A DNA stretch of 64,000 bases from Aestuariivivens insulae. GTDB taxonomy: Bacteria; Bacteroidota; Bacteroidia; Flavobacteriales; Flavobacteriaceae. How positions within the stretch are numbered: the first letter of the stretch is position 1; each line of letters starts with the position of its first letter. Position numbers and translations under genes: made by a program. This document shows positions 26,318 through 34,923 of this stretch, one piece after another. The stretch lies in the NCBI RefSeq assembly GCF_022662195.1, contig NZ_JAKMCS010000004.1, forward strand, positions 278,134 through 342,133. Direction: 5' to 3'. Under the pieces are notes generated by a model. That model had not been told where the DNA came from and did no database searches. It was given only the letters and a program-made list of their open reading frames with translations.

Positions 26318-26566
26318 ATGGTATTTAAGATTAAATCAAATCAGGATTACTCAGAAACCTTTAATGATTTTCAAATAATTTTTAAGGAATGTGTATTGGA
26401 AATAGCAGGAGATAATGAGCTTGATAATCGATTTGATATCAATGTTGTTGAACCATTTTTAATCAATAGTTGGTTGGGAGCATTGCTTAGAACTGAATCT
26501 AGAGAATCTATTAGTAACTCACTTGGCGATTTTAGGGCTTTCATAATTCAACAACTATCAAATTGA
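26318..26566 (+). CDS. Small protein of unknown function
   Basis: 82 residues from ATG 26318 ('MVFKIKSNQDYSETFND'), ten bases after the barrel gene; an upstream in-frame start overlaps that gene and is less likely. Helical and acidic, no signal peptide. Ends before a hairpin terminator, so it may be the last gene of the RND operon. No family recognised. Confidence 0.55.
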   Translation: MVFKIKSNQDYSETFNDFQIIFKECVLEIAGDNELDNRFDINVVEPFLINSWLGALLRTESRESISNSLGDFRAFIIQQLSN

Positions 26567-26643
26567 GAGCTTTTAAGGCATTTAAACCTGTATAGGCATA
26601 ACTTTAATCCGTTAATTGAACAGAGTTGTTAATGTATCCAAAA

Positions 26644-26670
26644 ATTCCCCTGCATTTTACAGGGGAATTA
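26644..26670. terminator. Bidirectional terminator
   Basis: Perfect 10-bp inverted repeat AATTCCCCTG/CAGGGGAATT with a 7-base loop between the small protein gene and the convergent TPR gene; it overlaps the TPR stop codon. Confidence 0.8.
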
Positions 26671-27252
26671 TAGCAATCCATTCAGACTATTTTTAAACCA
26701 ATTATTTGAAGCATTTTTATCAACTTCATTCTTGTCTTCATCTTTCATAGCCCGTTCGGCATTGTTTTTCTCCTTTCTTTTTTTGTCCACTCGAGCCAAA
26801 ACATCATCTACATAAAAAGAAAAATCGTTGTTCATACTCAACTGCTTTGCATTTTTAAGTGCTTTTTTGGCAGCATCATAATCTTCTAAAGCTTCAAACA
26901 AATAGGCTTGGTATAGTTGAATTAGAGCTTTGTCTATCCCTTTTATACTTAAGGCAAAATCGATAAGCATTTGGGCTTCTTTAAAATCATGGGAATGAAT
27001 TAAAACCATAATGTAATCTGGATAGATAAATGTGGCTTCTATATTAATGGCCAAGGCTTTTTCGTAGTAGCTTTTAGCCGTTTCATAATCTCCCAATTGT
27101 TCCCAATGTACCCGTGCCATTAAGCATAGGGCTTTTACACTATTTGGGTTGTATGATAAAGCATAGTTTAAGGCTTCTACTGCTTTTTCCAGTTCCCAAG
27201 GATAGGTTTCTAATGCCTTGAATAAATACAGGTTATTCGTATTTGTTTCCAT
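26668..27252 (-). CDS. Tetratricopeptide repeat protein
   Basis: 194 residues. TPR motifs are visible, e.g. 'VEALNYALSYNPNSVKALCLMARVHWEQLGDYETAKSYYEKALAINIEATF' region and 'ALIQLYQAYLFEALEDYDAAKKALKNA' region; the C terminus is highly charged ('KKRKEKNNAERAMKDEDKNE'). No signal peptide, so a cytoplasmic scaffold is likely. Unusually, its promoter lies about 290 bp upstream, leaving a long structured leader. Confidence 0.88.
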   Translation of the reverse strand: METNTNNLYLFKALETYPWELEKAVEALNYALSYNPNSVKALCLMARVHWEQLGDYETAKSYYEKALAINIEATFIYPDYIMVLIHSHDFKEAQMLIDFALSIKGIDKALIQLYQAYLFEALEDYDAAKKALKNAKQLSMNNDFSFYVDDVLARVDKKRKEKNNAERAMKDEDKNEVDKNASNNWFKNSLNGLL

Positions 27253-27543
27253 TGTTTTTTTAATTAAAAAATAAATAAATCGTTAGGCTTCCAGCTGAAA
27301 AACTGAAAGTGGCTTTCCGTTTGGATATGGTTACCCTTTAAAGTCTTGTTAGGAAATCAATCCGAAACAGTGGTTTTCTTTTGCTTCGGATCTTTTCTGG
27401 AAAGTGTGCTACAGAAAGGACCGAAGCCTGCTCAATGATCCTGGATCATTAAATGCCGTCATAATTACTATATGCTTTAACATGGCTTCTAAATGTTTAT
27501 TAATAAATGTTTTTTAAGCAGTTCGACGTTTAAAACTGCGATG
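27253..27543 (-). other. Long structured 5' leader of the TPR gene with a 24-codon mini-ORF
   Basis: The ~290-base leader contains a perfect AATGATCC-T-GGATCATT palindrome (27434-27450), an ATCCGAA/TTCGGAT pair (27360-27391), and a CTTTTCTG/CAGAAAG pair around 27392-27418. On the minus strand a mini-ORF runs from 27483 to 27409 (24 codons, 'MLKHIVIMTAFNDPGSLSRL...'). It could be a regulatory leader or a separate small RNA; neither is proven. Confidence 0.45.
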
Positions 27544-27574
27544 CAAAGATGAAAACAATTTTTTAAAATCCAAA
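27544..27574 (-). promoter_or_regulatory. Promoter of the TPR gene leader
   Basis: On the minus strand TTTG (27574-27571), exactly 19 bases, then CATCTTTG (27551-27544): the full TTTG-N19-TAnnTTTG type with one change in the -7 box. Confidence 0.75.
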
Positions 27575-27763
27575 TAAAAAATTTGATTTATTTTACTGAA
27601 AATCAAATAGTTATGCTGTTTTTGGACAAAAAAAATCCTGTCCGCTTATTAGCAGATAATGAGTGTTGTGGCAAATGATTGTCTTTCAAACGCTTACTCT
27701 TCAATGCTTATATTTTATCTTTTAAAAAGTTGTTTCAAATTGTTTTCATTTTTTTTCATAAAA

Positions 27764-27791
27764 AAAGCGCCCAAGATTTTTTGGACGCTTT
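27764..27791 (-). terminator. Terminator after the TerB gene
   Basis: On the minus strand AAAGCGTCCA ... TGGGCGCTTTTTTT forms a 10-bp stem with one wobble and a T run, starting about 24 bases beyond the TerB stop. The remaining gap (27575-27763) shows no gene. Confidence 0.75.
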
Positions 27792-27814
27792 AAGTTATGT
27801 GGTAGATTGTTTTT

Positions 27815-28246
27815 TTACCTATTCATGTTTTTAATTTGGTCCATAAAAGTGTCTAAGTCTGCTCCATTACTCACTAATGTTAAAGCCTTATCCACTATGT
27901 ATTTTGCGTTTATGGCATGAAACCCAAGTCCAACTGCAATTTTTCTAAGTAATACTTCTTCGTGATCACCTTTAATATGGTCTACATAAACCATACGAGC
28001 CAAATCGAACAAACGTTCCAAACGTTGGTCGTAAGATACTGGAGGATTAATAGGGTGTGCTTGATAATCCTTTAAAATGGCCTTATAATCCGTTTCATTA
28101 ATACCTAAGCTTTGTGCTAGCCTATCTAAAAATGCTTTTTCTTCGTTGCTAATAACGCCGTCATCCATGGCAACGCGCACGATTGCCGCAAAATGATCCT
28201 TATTACGCTTTTTAAATCCACTATCAAATAAATCCGAAATAGACAT
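27815..28246 (-). CDS. TerB family protein
   Basis: 143 residues, all-helical. The TerB signature with paired acidic motifs is seen in 'IVRVAMDDGVISNEEKAFLDRLAQSLGI' and 'ARMVYVDHIKGDHEEVLLRKIAVGLGF'. TerB domains bind divalent metals and are common in stress-related proteins, though not always tied to tellurite resistance. Cytoplasmic; divergent from ferritin across a 350-bp gap that holds both promoters and no other gene. Confidence 0.85.
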   Translation of the reverse strand: MSISDLFDSGFKKRNKDHFAAIVRVAMDDGVISNEEKAFLDRLAQSLGINETDYKAILKDYQAHPINPPVSYDQRLERLFDLARMVYVDHIKGDHEEVLLRKIAVGLGFHAINAKYIVDKALTLVSNGADLDTFMDQIKNMNR

Positions 28247-28548
28247 GTTTTTTATTCTTTATTAATGCTGCAAACCTACATATTTTTTTAATAAACTAAG
28301 TCGAAAATTTCATTTTTTTGGTTGTTGCTTAAAGGCTTGGTTTTACCTTATTTTTTAAAATGGACAGGATGAAAAAAAGAATAGCAATTTTAACACATTT
28401 TAGGTAAAGCTTATGCCTATAGGATTTCAATTAAGCTAAATATTTCATTAACTTTCTTCTGTGAAACTAAACTTTGTTTAAAAAAGGTACAAAATTTAGC
28501 TTCACTTCAGTAACCACTTCGTTAGTCTAGGTATTTTTTTCATTTTTT

Positions 28549-28585
28549 ACGTGAATTTACAAATGAAAAAATTCATGTACTTTTG
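28549..28585 (+). promoter_or_regulatory. Ferritin promoter with 10-bp inverted repeat
   Basis: TACTTTTG at 28578-28585 is a -7 element. Inverted repeat ACGTGAATTT (28549-28558) / AAATTCATGT (28569-28578), nine of ten positions pairing with a 10-base spacer, spans the region between -33 and -7. This is a natural place for a repressor such as an iron or peroxide sensor. Confidence 0.6.
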
Positions 28586-28600
28586 TAAAAAAGCAATATC

Positions 28601-29119
28601 ATGTTATCAAAATCTATAGAAAAGGCATTAAACGATCAAATTAGAATCGAGGCAGAATCGTCCCAAATATATTTAGCTATGGCCTGTTGGGCAGAAGTTA
28701 AGGGTTTGGAAGGTGTTGCCGGATTTATGTACAGCCAGTCTAACGAAGAGCGAGACCACATGCTTAAGCTCATTAAATTTGTAAATGAACGTGGAGGTCA
28801 TGCCCACATATCGGCATTAAATGCACCTAACGTTACTTTTGAATCTTTTAAGGAGATGTTTGAAAAGCTTTTTGAGCATGAGGTTTTTGTTTCAGAAAGT
28901 ATTAATAATTTGGTGCACATCTCGCTTCAAGAAAAAGATTATGCTACCCATAACTTCTTACAGTGGTATGTGTCTGAACAAATTGAAGAAGAAGCCATGG
29001 CCAGAACCATTTTGGATAAGATAAACCTTATAGGTAATGACAAAGGCGGTTTGTATTTATTTGACAGGGATATCGTTAATTTAACTGTTAACTCAGCTTC
29101 CATGGACAATCCTGAATAA
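28601..29119 (+). CDS. ftnA: Ferritin
   Basis: 172 residues. Ferroxidase ligands fit the family: Glu in 'RIEAESSQIYLAMACWAE', Glu/His in 'SNEERDHMLKLIKFV', Glu in 'LFEHEVFVSESINNL', and Gln/Glu in 'WYVSEQIEEEAMARTI'. Ferritin oxidises Fe(II) and stores it as a mineral core in a 24-mer in the cytoplasm. Monocistronic, with an inverted-repeat operator candidate in its promoter; iron uptake genes (feoAB, metal ABC) are elsewhere in the window. Confidence 0.96.
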   Translation: MLSKSIEKALNDQIRIEAESSQIYLAMACWAEVKGLEGVAGFMYSQSNEERDHMLKLIKFVNERGGHAHISALNAPNVTFESFKEMFEKLFEHEVFVSESINNLVHISLQEKDYATHNFLQWYVSEQIEEEAMARTILDKINLIGNDKGGLYLFDRDIVNLTVNSASMDNPE

Positions 29120-29180
29120 AAATTCGTTTAATGATCTCAGTTTTAACATTTAATCTTATTTAGATTTAATAAAAATAACA

Positions 29181-29188
29181 TATTTTTG
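29181..29188 (+). promoter_or_regulatory. -7 element for the Cys-rich small gene
   Basis: TATTTTTG matches TAnnTTTG and lies 52 bases before the TTG start at 29240; a small GTGG/CCAC hairpin (29206-29219) lies in the leader. Confidence 0.5.
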
Positions 29189-29239
29189 CCGAAAATTTTA
29201 ACGATGTGGTTTAAGCCACTTCAATCTGTAGTTTAAGAT

Positions 29240-29401
29240 TTGGGCAAGAAGAAACAAAAAAAGAAGATTAAAAAATTGCAGGAGTTGGGAGTCATTACGT
29301 CCAGTAAAGTAAAGACCAGCTGTTGCAAAAAATATAAAAAATGCGAAACCAAGCGTTGTAAAAAATGCCCGTGTTTCGATTTTCTTAAAAAAGTAGCATA
29401 A
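29240..29401 (+). CDS. Small Lys- and Cys-rich protein (53 residues)
   Basis: TTG start at 29240 (stop codon two codons upstream), TAA at 29399-29401. The N-terminal half is strongly basic ('LGKKKQKKKIKKLQELGV'). The C-terminal half carries six Cys in 'SCCKKYKKCETKRC' and 'KKCPCFDFLKKVA', resembling a metal-binding knuckle. A -7 element precedes it and a perfect hairpin terminator begins at its stop codon, so it looks like a complete transcription unit between ferritin and mfd. An in-frame ATG at 29204 is cut off by TAA at 29234. Function unknown. Confidence 0.6.
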   Translation: MGKKKQKKKIKKLQELGVITSSKVKTSCCKKYKKCETKRCKKCPCFDFLKKVA

Positions 29402-29431
29402 ATAAAGCGAACTTAAAAGGTTCGCTTTATT
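29401..29431 (+). terminator. Terminator of the Cys-rich small gene
   Basis: Perfect 12-bp inverted repeat AATAAAGCGAAC/GTTCGCTTTATT with a 7-base loop, followed by TTT; upstream of mfd. Confidence 0.85.
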
Positions 29432-29520
29432 TTTACCTTTTAGCTTAGAAAATATAAGATTTAATAGAGCATAACATAATCGGTTCAAAATCTTATCTTT
29501 GCCATCCCAAAACAATATTA

Positions 29521-32500
29521 GTGAGTCATATTACCCTCTCGCAAACTTTTGCACAGGTTTTGCAAACGCAAAATCTGCGAACTGCTATTGCCCAACCTCA
29601 GGACAAGGCTACATCAAAAATACATGTAAAGGGCCTTGTAGGTTCCTCGTTTTCTTTTGTTATTTCAAGTGTTTTTAAGGATGCCGAAAAACCTTTTTTA
29701 CTCATTTTTAATGATAAGGAAGAAGCAGCACATTACCTAAACGATTTAGAGCAGTTGCTTAGCGATAAGGATGTATTGTTCTACCCAGGAAGTTACCGTA
29801 GACCTTATGAAATAGAAGAAACCGATAATGCCAATGTATTACTGCGGGCTGAGGTTTTAAATAGAATAAACTCGCAAAAAAAACCGGCCATAATCGTCAC
29901 CTATCCCGATGCGCTTTTTGAAAAAGTAGTGACGAGAAAAGAGTTGGAGCGTAATACCTTAAAAGTAACTGTTGGTGATGATCTATCCATAGATTTTATT
30001 AACGAAGTCCTTTTTGAATACCAATTTAAGCGTGTGGATTTTGTAACCGAACCAGGTGAGTTTTCGGTTAGGGGAGGTATCGTAGATGTGTTTTCGTTTT
30101 CTCATGATGAGCCTTATCGTATTGAGTTTTTTGGTGATGAGGTAGATAGTATTAGAACCTTTGATGTAGAAACGCAGCTTTCTTTAAATCAAATTAAAAA
30201 AATTAACATCATCCCCAATGTTGCTAATAAATTTCTGGAAGAAAAGCGGCAGAGTTTTTTAAAATATATCGCTCAAAAAACAGTAGTCTGTTTAAAAAAT
30301 GCCGATTTACTGTTTTCAAGAATAGATGATTTTTATGAAAAAGCAGAGGAAGCGTTTAAAAACTTGTCAACAGATATAAAACATGCAGCTCCAGACGAAT
30401 TGTTCTGTAATTCAACATTGCTTAAGCAGCAACTGTTGGATTATTCATTGATTGAGTTTGGTACTACATCATACTTCAAAGAGACCTTTGCGAATGAAGC
30501 AAAGCAATCTGTTGTTAATGAAAAGATTACCACGTCGCAAGCTCGTCGTAATGACAAAATTGAATTCAAAACAATCCCCCAGCCGTCATTCAATAAACAA
30601 TTCAATTTGCTTATTGAAGACTTAAATAACAATCACGACAAAGGCTATACCAATTATATTGCTTGTATTAGTGAACAGCAGGCCAAGCGGTTCCATGATA
30701 TTTTTGATGATGCCCATTTAGATGTCAAGCAATACACCACTATTATTTTGTCATTGCATCAAGGGTTTATAGACCACGACAATAAAATAGTATGTTATAC
30801 CGATCATCAAATTTTTGAACGCTATCATAAGTTCCATATTAAAAATGGTTATGCCAAAAAGCAGGCCATTACCCTAAAGGAACTCACTAATTTGGATATA
30901 GGTGATTACGTGACCCATATCGACCATGGGATAGGTCGTTTTGGAGGACTACAAAAGATTGATGTTGAAGGAAAAAAACAGGAAGCCATTAAGCTTATAT
31001 ATGGCGAACGTGATATCTTATATTTAAGCATCCATTCGTTGCATAAAATTACCAAGTTTAATGGTAAGGACGGTAAACCACCTAAAATCTATAAGCTGGG
31101 TAGCAATGCCTGGAAAACACTTAAGCAAAAAACAAAAGCTCGAGTAAAACACGTGGCGTTTAATTTGATAAAATTATATGCCAAGCGAAAAACCGAAAAA
31201 GGGCACCAATACCATCCAGATAGTTATATGCAACACGAGCTGGAAGCGTCGTTTATTTATGAGGACACACCAGATCAAAGCACGGCAACAGCCGATATTA
31301 AGGCCGATATGGAAAGCGAGCGCCCTATGGATAGGCTGGTGTGTGGTGATGTAGGTTTTGGTAAAACCGAAGTAGCTATTCGAGCGGCGTTTAAAGCAGT
31401 GGATAATGGAAAACAGGTTGCCGTTTTAGTACCTACAACTATTTTGGCTTACCAGCATTACAGAACGTTTTCAAAACGGCTAAAGGATTTTCCCGTAACC
31501 GTAGATTATCTAAATAGGTTTAGAACGGCCAAAGAAAAACGACAAACCTTGGAAAGCCTTGAAAAAGGAGGTGTCGATATTATTATTGGCACCCACCAAT
31601 TGGTTAATAAAAATGTGAGTTTTCGGGATTTGGGATTGCTTATTGTAGATGAGGAACAAAAATTTGGTGTGGCGGTAAAAGAAAAACTAAAGACCCTAAA
31701 AGATAATGTAGATGTATTAACGCTAACTGCAACACCAATACCTAGAACACTTCAGTTTAGCTTAATGGCTGCACGGGATTTATCGGTTATAACCACGCCA
31801 CCACCAAACCGTTACCCTATTGAAAGCCACGTTATTCGATTTAATGAAGAAACCATAAGGGATGCTATTAGTTATGAAATACAACGTGGCGGACAAGTTT
31901 TTTTCATCCATAACCGTATAGAAAACATAAAGGAAGTGGCGGGCATGTTACAACGTTTGGTCCCCGATGCCAAAATAGGTATAGGACATGGCCAGATGGA
32001 GGGCAAAAAATTGGAACAGCTTATGTTGGCCTTTATGGATGGTGCTTTCGATGTGTTGGTTAGCACTACCATTGTTGAAAGCGGACTCGATGTGCCCAAT
32101 GCCAATACTATTTTTATTAATAATGCCAATAATTTTGGATTGAGTGATTTGCATCAAATGCGTGGTCGCGTAGGACGAAGCAATAAAAAAGCATTTTGTT
32201 ATTTCATTACTCCAGAATATTCGGCAATGACCGAAGACGCCAGAAAGCGTATCACTGCTTTGGAACAGTTTACCGAATTAGGCAGTGGTTTTAATATTGC
32301 GATGAAGGATTTGGAAATTCGTGGTGCAGGCGATTTGTTGGGTGGTGAACAAAGTGGTTTTATTAATGAAATAGGCTTCGATACCTATCAGAAAATATTA
32401 AATGAAGCCATTGAGGAATTGAAGGAAAATGAATTTAAAGACCTGTATCAAGATAGCAAGGAAGATAAAGTGTACGTAAAAGATGTAACCATCGATTCCG

Positions 32501-32940
32501 ATTTCGAGCTGCTATTCCCAGATAGTTACGTTAATAACATAGCTGAACGATTAAACCTATACACACAGCTTAATAATATTAAAACTGAAGAAGAATTGCA
32601 TACTTTTGAGTTGGCATTAATAGATCGGTTTGGAGAATTGCCACCTCAAGTGACGGATTTGTTAAATAGTGTCCAAATAAAGTGGTTGGCCACAAAAATT
32701 GGGTTCGAAAAAGTGGTGATGAAACAGGGTAAATTTATTGGGTATTTTATAAACGACCAGCAAAGTAGTTTTTACCAAAGCCCCGCATTTACCAAAGTAT
32801 TGCAGTTTGTACAAGCGAACCCCAATAGATGTAGAATGAAGGAAAAGCAAACCAGAAGCGGGTTACGCTTAATGTTAACTTTTGAAAACATAAATACCGT
32901 AAAACAAGCTTTAAAAGCTTTACAGCCCATTGTGGTGTAA
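29521..32940 (+). CDS. mfd: Transcription-repair coupling factor
   Basis: 1139 residues from GTG 29521 ('SHITLSQTFAQVLQTQNL'). UvrB-like N-terminal region ('YPGSYRRPYEIEETDNANVLLRAEVL'-type segment), RNA polymerase interaction domain ('LDIGDYVTHIDHGIGRFGGL'), then the SF2 translocase with Walker A 'CGDVGFGKTEVAIRAAF', 'DEEQ' box and 'TATPIPRTLQFSL', and a C-terminal TRCF domain. It removes stalled RNA polymerase and recruits UvrA. Residues about 334-345 are encoded by a REP-like repeat also found at 38006, in a region without conserved motifs, so activity is probably kept. Confidence 0.97.
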   Translation: MSHITLSQTFAQVLQTQNLRTAIAQPQDKATSKIHVKGLVGSSFSFVISSVFKDAEKPFLLIFNDKEEAAHYLNDLEQLLSDKDVLFYPGSYRRPYEIEETDNANVLLRAEVLNRINSQKKPAIIVTYPDALFEKVVTRKELERNTLKVTVGDDLSIDFINEVLFEYQFKRVDFVTEPGEFSVRGGIVDVFSFSHDEPYRIEFFGDEVDSIRTFDVETQLSLNQIKKINIIPNVANKFLEEKRQSFLKYIAQKTVVCLKNADLLFSRIDDFYEKAEEAFKNLSTDIKHAAPDELFCNSTLLKQQLLDYSLIEFGTTSYFKETFANEAKQSVVNEKITTSQARRNDKIEFKTIPQPSFNKQFNLLIEDLNNNHDKGYTNYIACISEQQAKRFHDIFDDAHLDVKQYTTIILSLHQGFIDHDNKIVCYTDHQIFERYHKFHIKNGYAKKQAITLKELTNLDIGDYVTHIDHGIGRFGGLQKIDVEGKKQEAIKLIYGERDILYLSIHSLHKITKFNGKDGKPPKIYKLGSNAWKTLKQKTKARVKHVAFNLIKLYAKRKTEKGHQYHPDSYMQHELEASFIYEDTPDQSTATADIKADMESERPMDRLVCGDVGFGKTEVAIRAAFKAVDNGKQVAVLVPTTILAYQHYRTFSKRLKDFPVTVDYLNRFRTAKEKRQTLESLEKGGVDIIIGTHQLVNKNVSFRDLGLLIVDEEQKFGVAVKEKLKTLKDNVDVLTLTATPIPRTLQFSLMAARDLSVITTPPPNRYPIESHVIRFNEETIRDAISYEIQRGGQVFFIHNRIENIKEVAGMLQRLVPDAKIGIGHGQMEGKKLEQLMLAFMDGAFDVLVSTTIVESGLDVPNANTIFINNANNFGLSDLHQMRGRVGRSNKKAFCYFITPEYSAMTEDARKRITALEQFTELGSGFNIAMKDLEIRGAGDLLGGEQSGFINEIGFDTYQKILNEAIEELKENEFKDLYQDSKEDKVYVKDVTIDSDFELLFPDSYVNNIAERLNLYTQLNNIKTEEELHTFELALIDRFGELPPQVTDLLNSVQIKWLATKIGFEKVVMKQGKFIGYFINDQQSSFYQSPAFTKVLQFVQANPNRCRMKEKQTRSGLRLMLTFENINTVKQALKALQPIVV
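30521..30556 (+). repeat. REP-like repeat inside the mfd reading frame
   Basis: 17 bases AAAAGATTACCACGTCG and 11 bases TCGTAATGACA are identical to the intergenic repeat at 38006-38042; only the centre (8 vs 9 bases) differs. In mfd it encodes 'KITTSQARRND'. The central element is an imperfect palindrome (TTAC...GTAA). Confidence 0.8.
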
Positions 32941-32970
32941 TTATTGTTCTAACAAAATAAATTATTAAAA

Positions 32971-34299
32971 TTGAGACGTTTAGCTGTCATCTTACTTTTA
33001 CTGCCAAGCTTGCTTTTGGCACAGCATACTATAAGTGGTATATTTTCGCCTGCTGAAGATTATAATGTGGTGCTTCTGTATAAATCAACACCTACGGTTT
33101 CAGAGTATATTTCCAGTGCAGAGATAGAAGAAGATGGAGGTTTTCAGTTTGAATTAGATTCTACGGTCACTAAGGGTATGTATAAAATTGTTTATGCCAT
33201 TCCGCAGGAAGATTACAATTTTGATGTGATTTATAATGCTAAGGAAGATATAGAACTAACCTTTAATTCTGAAACAGGAGTTACATTTGAAAAATCTTTC
33301 GAGAATAAATTATTGGCATCTTACACCAATAGTATGGCTATGGTTACACAAAGCTTAGGGAATTATTATAACCAACAGCTTAAGGATACTACAGCGTTGA
33401 AAGCCATTTTTAAAACCCAGAAGGAAACCCAGGAAAACTTTGAGAAGGCAGCTAAGGACCATATTGTGTTCGAATTTATTAAAGCGAATAGACCATACAT
33501 CCCAGAAGGGGATATCGATTTTAAGACTTATGTTAAACTATTGAAAAGCCATTATTTTGATTATGTCGATTTTAATAATGAAATACTTCAAAGCTCTAGT
33601 TTTTTAGAAGAGAAAATGTTGAATTACGTTTTTGGTTTGACTTCCAATGAGAAAGATGAAACGGCTAACTATAAAGATAATATAGATGTATTTTGTGAAG
33701 TTTTGGAGCCTACAGCTCTTGAAATCAAACGCATTTTGTTAGTCGATTTATGGCAACAAATGGTTGATTTAAATAAAGAACAAGTGGCCAACTATATAGC
33801 CGAAACGTATTTAATGGACATTGCTGTAACGCTAAACGACCAAAGTCTACTACATGGGTTAATCCTGTATAAAGATACTTCGATAGGGAGTGACGCACCA
33901 GATTTTTTAGTTGAAGGAGATAAGGGTGATGGGAAAACAGCCAAAAAGCTAAGTGAATTAAAAGGGTATAAAAATTACGTTATAGTGTTTTGGAGTACTA
34001 CGTGTTCGCATTGTTTGGAGCAAATTCCCCAGTTGAGCGCCTTTTTCAAAACTACAGATAACGAACCTACAAAGGTTATTGCCATAGCTTTAGAAGAAGA
34101 AGATGCCAAGTGGAAGATTGAAAAGTTAAAACACCCAGAATTTATCCATGTGTATGGTAAAGGCAAATGGGACAACGAGATAGGCAATAGCTATGGGGTT
34201 ACAGAAACCCCCACTTATTTTATTCTGGATAAAGACAAGAAAATTGTTGCTAAACCTGAAGATATTGATGAGTTGAAGACGTTCTTTGGAAATGAGTAG
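32971..34299 (+). CDS. TlpA-like thiol-disulfide oxidoreductase, exported
   Basis: 442 residues from TTG 32971; the signal peptide 'RRLAVILLLLPSLLLAQ' supports this start. The N-terminal ~300 residues resemble the DUF4369/DUF5106-type domain seen before thioredoxin folds in Bacteroidota. The C-terminal thioredoxin domain has CxxC in 'VFWSTTCSHCLEQIPQLS' and cis-Pro in 'GVTETPTYFILDKD'. Periplasmic redox role is likely; the partner is unknown. It starts 30 bases after mfd. Confidence 0.87.
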   Translation: MRRLAVILLLLPSLLLAQHTISGIFSPAEDYNVVLLYKSTPTVSEYISSAEIEEDGGFQFELDSTVTKGMYKIVYAIPQEDYNFDVIYNAKEDIELTFNSETGVTFEKSFENKLLASYTNSMAMVTQSLGNYYNQQLKDTTALKAIFKTQKETQENFEKAAKDHIVFEFIKANRPYIPEGDIDFKTYVKLLKSHYFDYVDFNNEILQSSSFLEEKMLNYVFGLTSNEKDETANYKDNIDVFCEVLEPTALEIKRILLVDLWQQMVDLNKEQVANYIAETYLMDIAVTLNDQSLLHGLILYKDTSIGSDAPDFLVEGDKGDGKTAKKLSELKGYKNYVIVFWSTTCSHCLEQIPQLSAFFKTTDNEPTKVIAIALEEEDAKWKIEKLKHPEFIHVYGKGKWDNEIGNSYGVTETPTYFILDKDKKIVAKPEDIDELKTFFGNE

Positions 34300-34341
34300 T
34301 TAAAGCGGGTTTCTTAATATAGAAAAGCAAGAGTTCATAGC

Positions 34342-34403
34342 AAACCTTAAGGTTTAATAAATAAGATTGCTTCGTCTTTCCTGCTTCACTCTTCGCAATG
34401 ACA
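34342..34403. repeat. Intergenic REP-like sequences between tlpA-like gene and yraN
   Basis: AAACCTTAAGGTTT (34342-34355) is a perfect 14-bp palindrome. It is followed by AAGATTGCTTCGTC ... CTTCGCAATGACA (34363-34403), a variant of the AAGATTACCACGTCG ... CTCGTAATGACA repeat. Confidence 0.65.
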
Positions 34404-34417
34404 AAGATATCAGGGAG

Positions 34418-34777
34418 TCAAAAATGGTAAAATGCATTTTCTAAATGCTCAACATTAAAAGATTTACCATTTTTAATTATGGCTATGATATCAAACCGTA
34501 CTTCAAGGTCTAGCTTGTTTACTGTAATGTATTCATCTACAGCTTTTACAAGATTTTTTATCTGTTTGGGTTTTACAAAATCCTGCGGGTTTCCAAAATC
34601 GGAAGTCGAACGCGTTTTCACCTCTACAACAGCAAGGGTATCGCCATGTTGAGCAATAATATCAACCTCGGCTTTATCGAAGCGGTAGTTGCATTCTAGA
34701 ATGTCGTATCCCTTTTTTAATAGCAAATCGACTGCCAGTTGTTCGCCTTTTTTGCCAAGTTGGTTGTGTTGTGCCAT
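34418..34777 (-). CDS. YraN family (UPF0102) putative endonuclease
   Basis: 119 residues, full family length. Nuclease-fold motifs: 'GKKGEQLAVDLLLKKGYDILECNYR', Asp in 'AEVDIIAQHGD', and E-x-K in 'LAVVEVKTRSTSDFG'. This is the restriction-like PD-(D/E)xK core. Cellular role is not established for the family. It stands alone between two REP-like stretches; 34778-34923 holds another diverged repeat (CATTCAGAAGAAGG...) and no gene. Confidence 0.9.
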   Translation of the reverse strand: MAQHNQLGKKGEQLAVDLLLKKGYDILECNYRFDKAEVDIIAQHGDTLAVVEVKTRSTSDFGNPQDFVKPKQIKNLVKAVDEYITVNKLDLEVRFDIIAIIKNGKSFNVEHLENAFYHF

Positions 34778-34923
34778 TGCTGTACTTTGTGTTTTGTCAT
34801 TCAGAAGAAGGCCAAAGGTCGACTGAAGAATCTATTACAGTTAGAAAATATTTTAATTCTGAATGGTTAAAATAATAAAAAGTATAGATTTCTTCACTAC
34901 ATTTTATTTATCCCTAAATGATA

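Noticed and set aside
27253..27543. RNase P RNA, tmRNA, SRP RNA or 6S RNA in the TPR leader
   Set aside because: None of the conserved motifs of these RNAs could be found; left as an unassigned structured leader.
29198..29515. 105-codon open frame on the minus strand between ferritin and mfd
   Set aside because: It lies opposite the Cys-rich small gene and across its perfect terminator; the protein is low-complexity Phe/Leu-rich and has no promoter. The plus-strand gene explains the region better.
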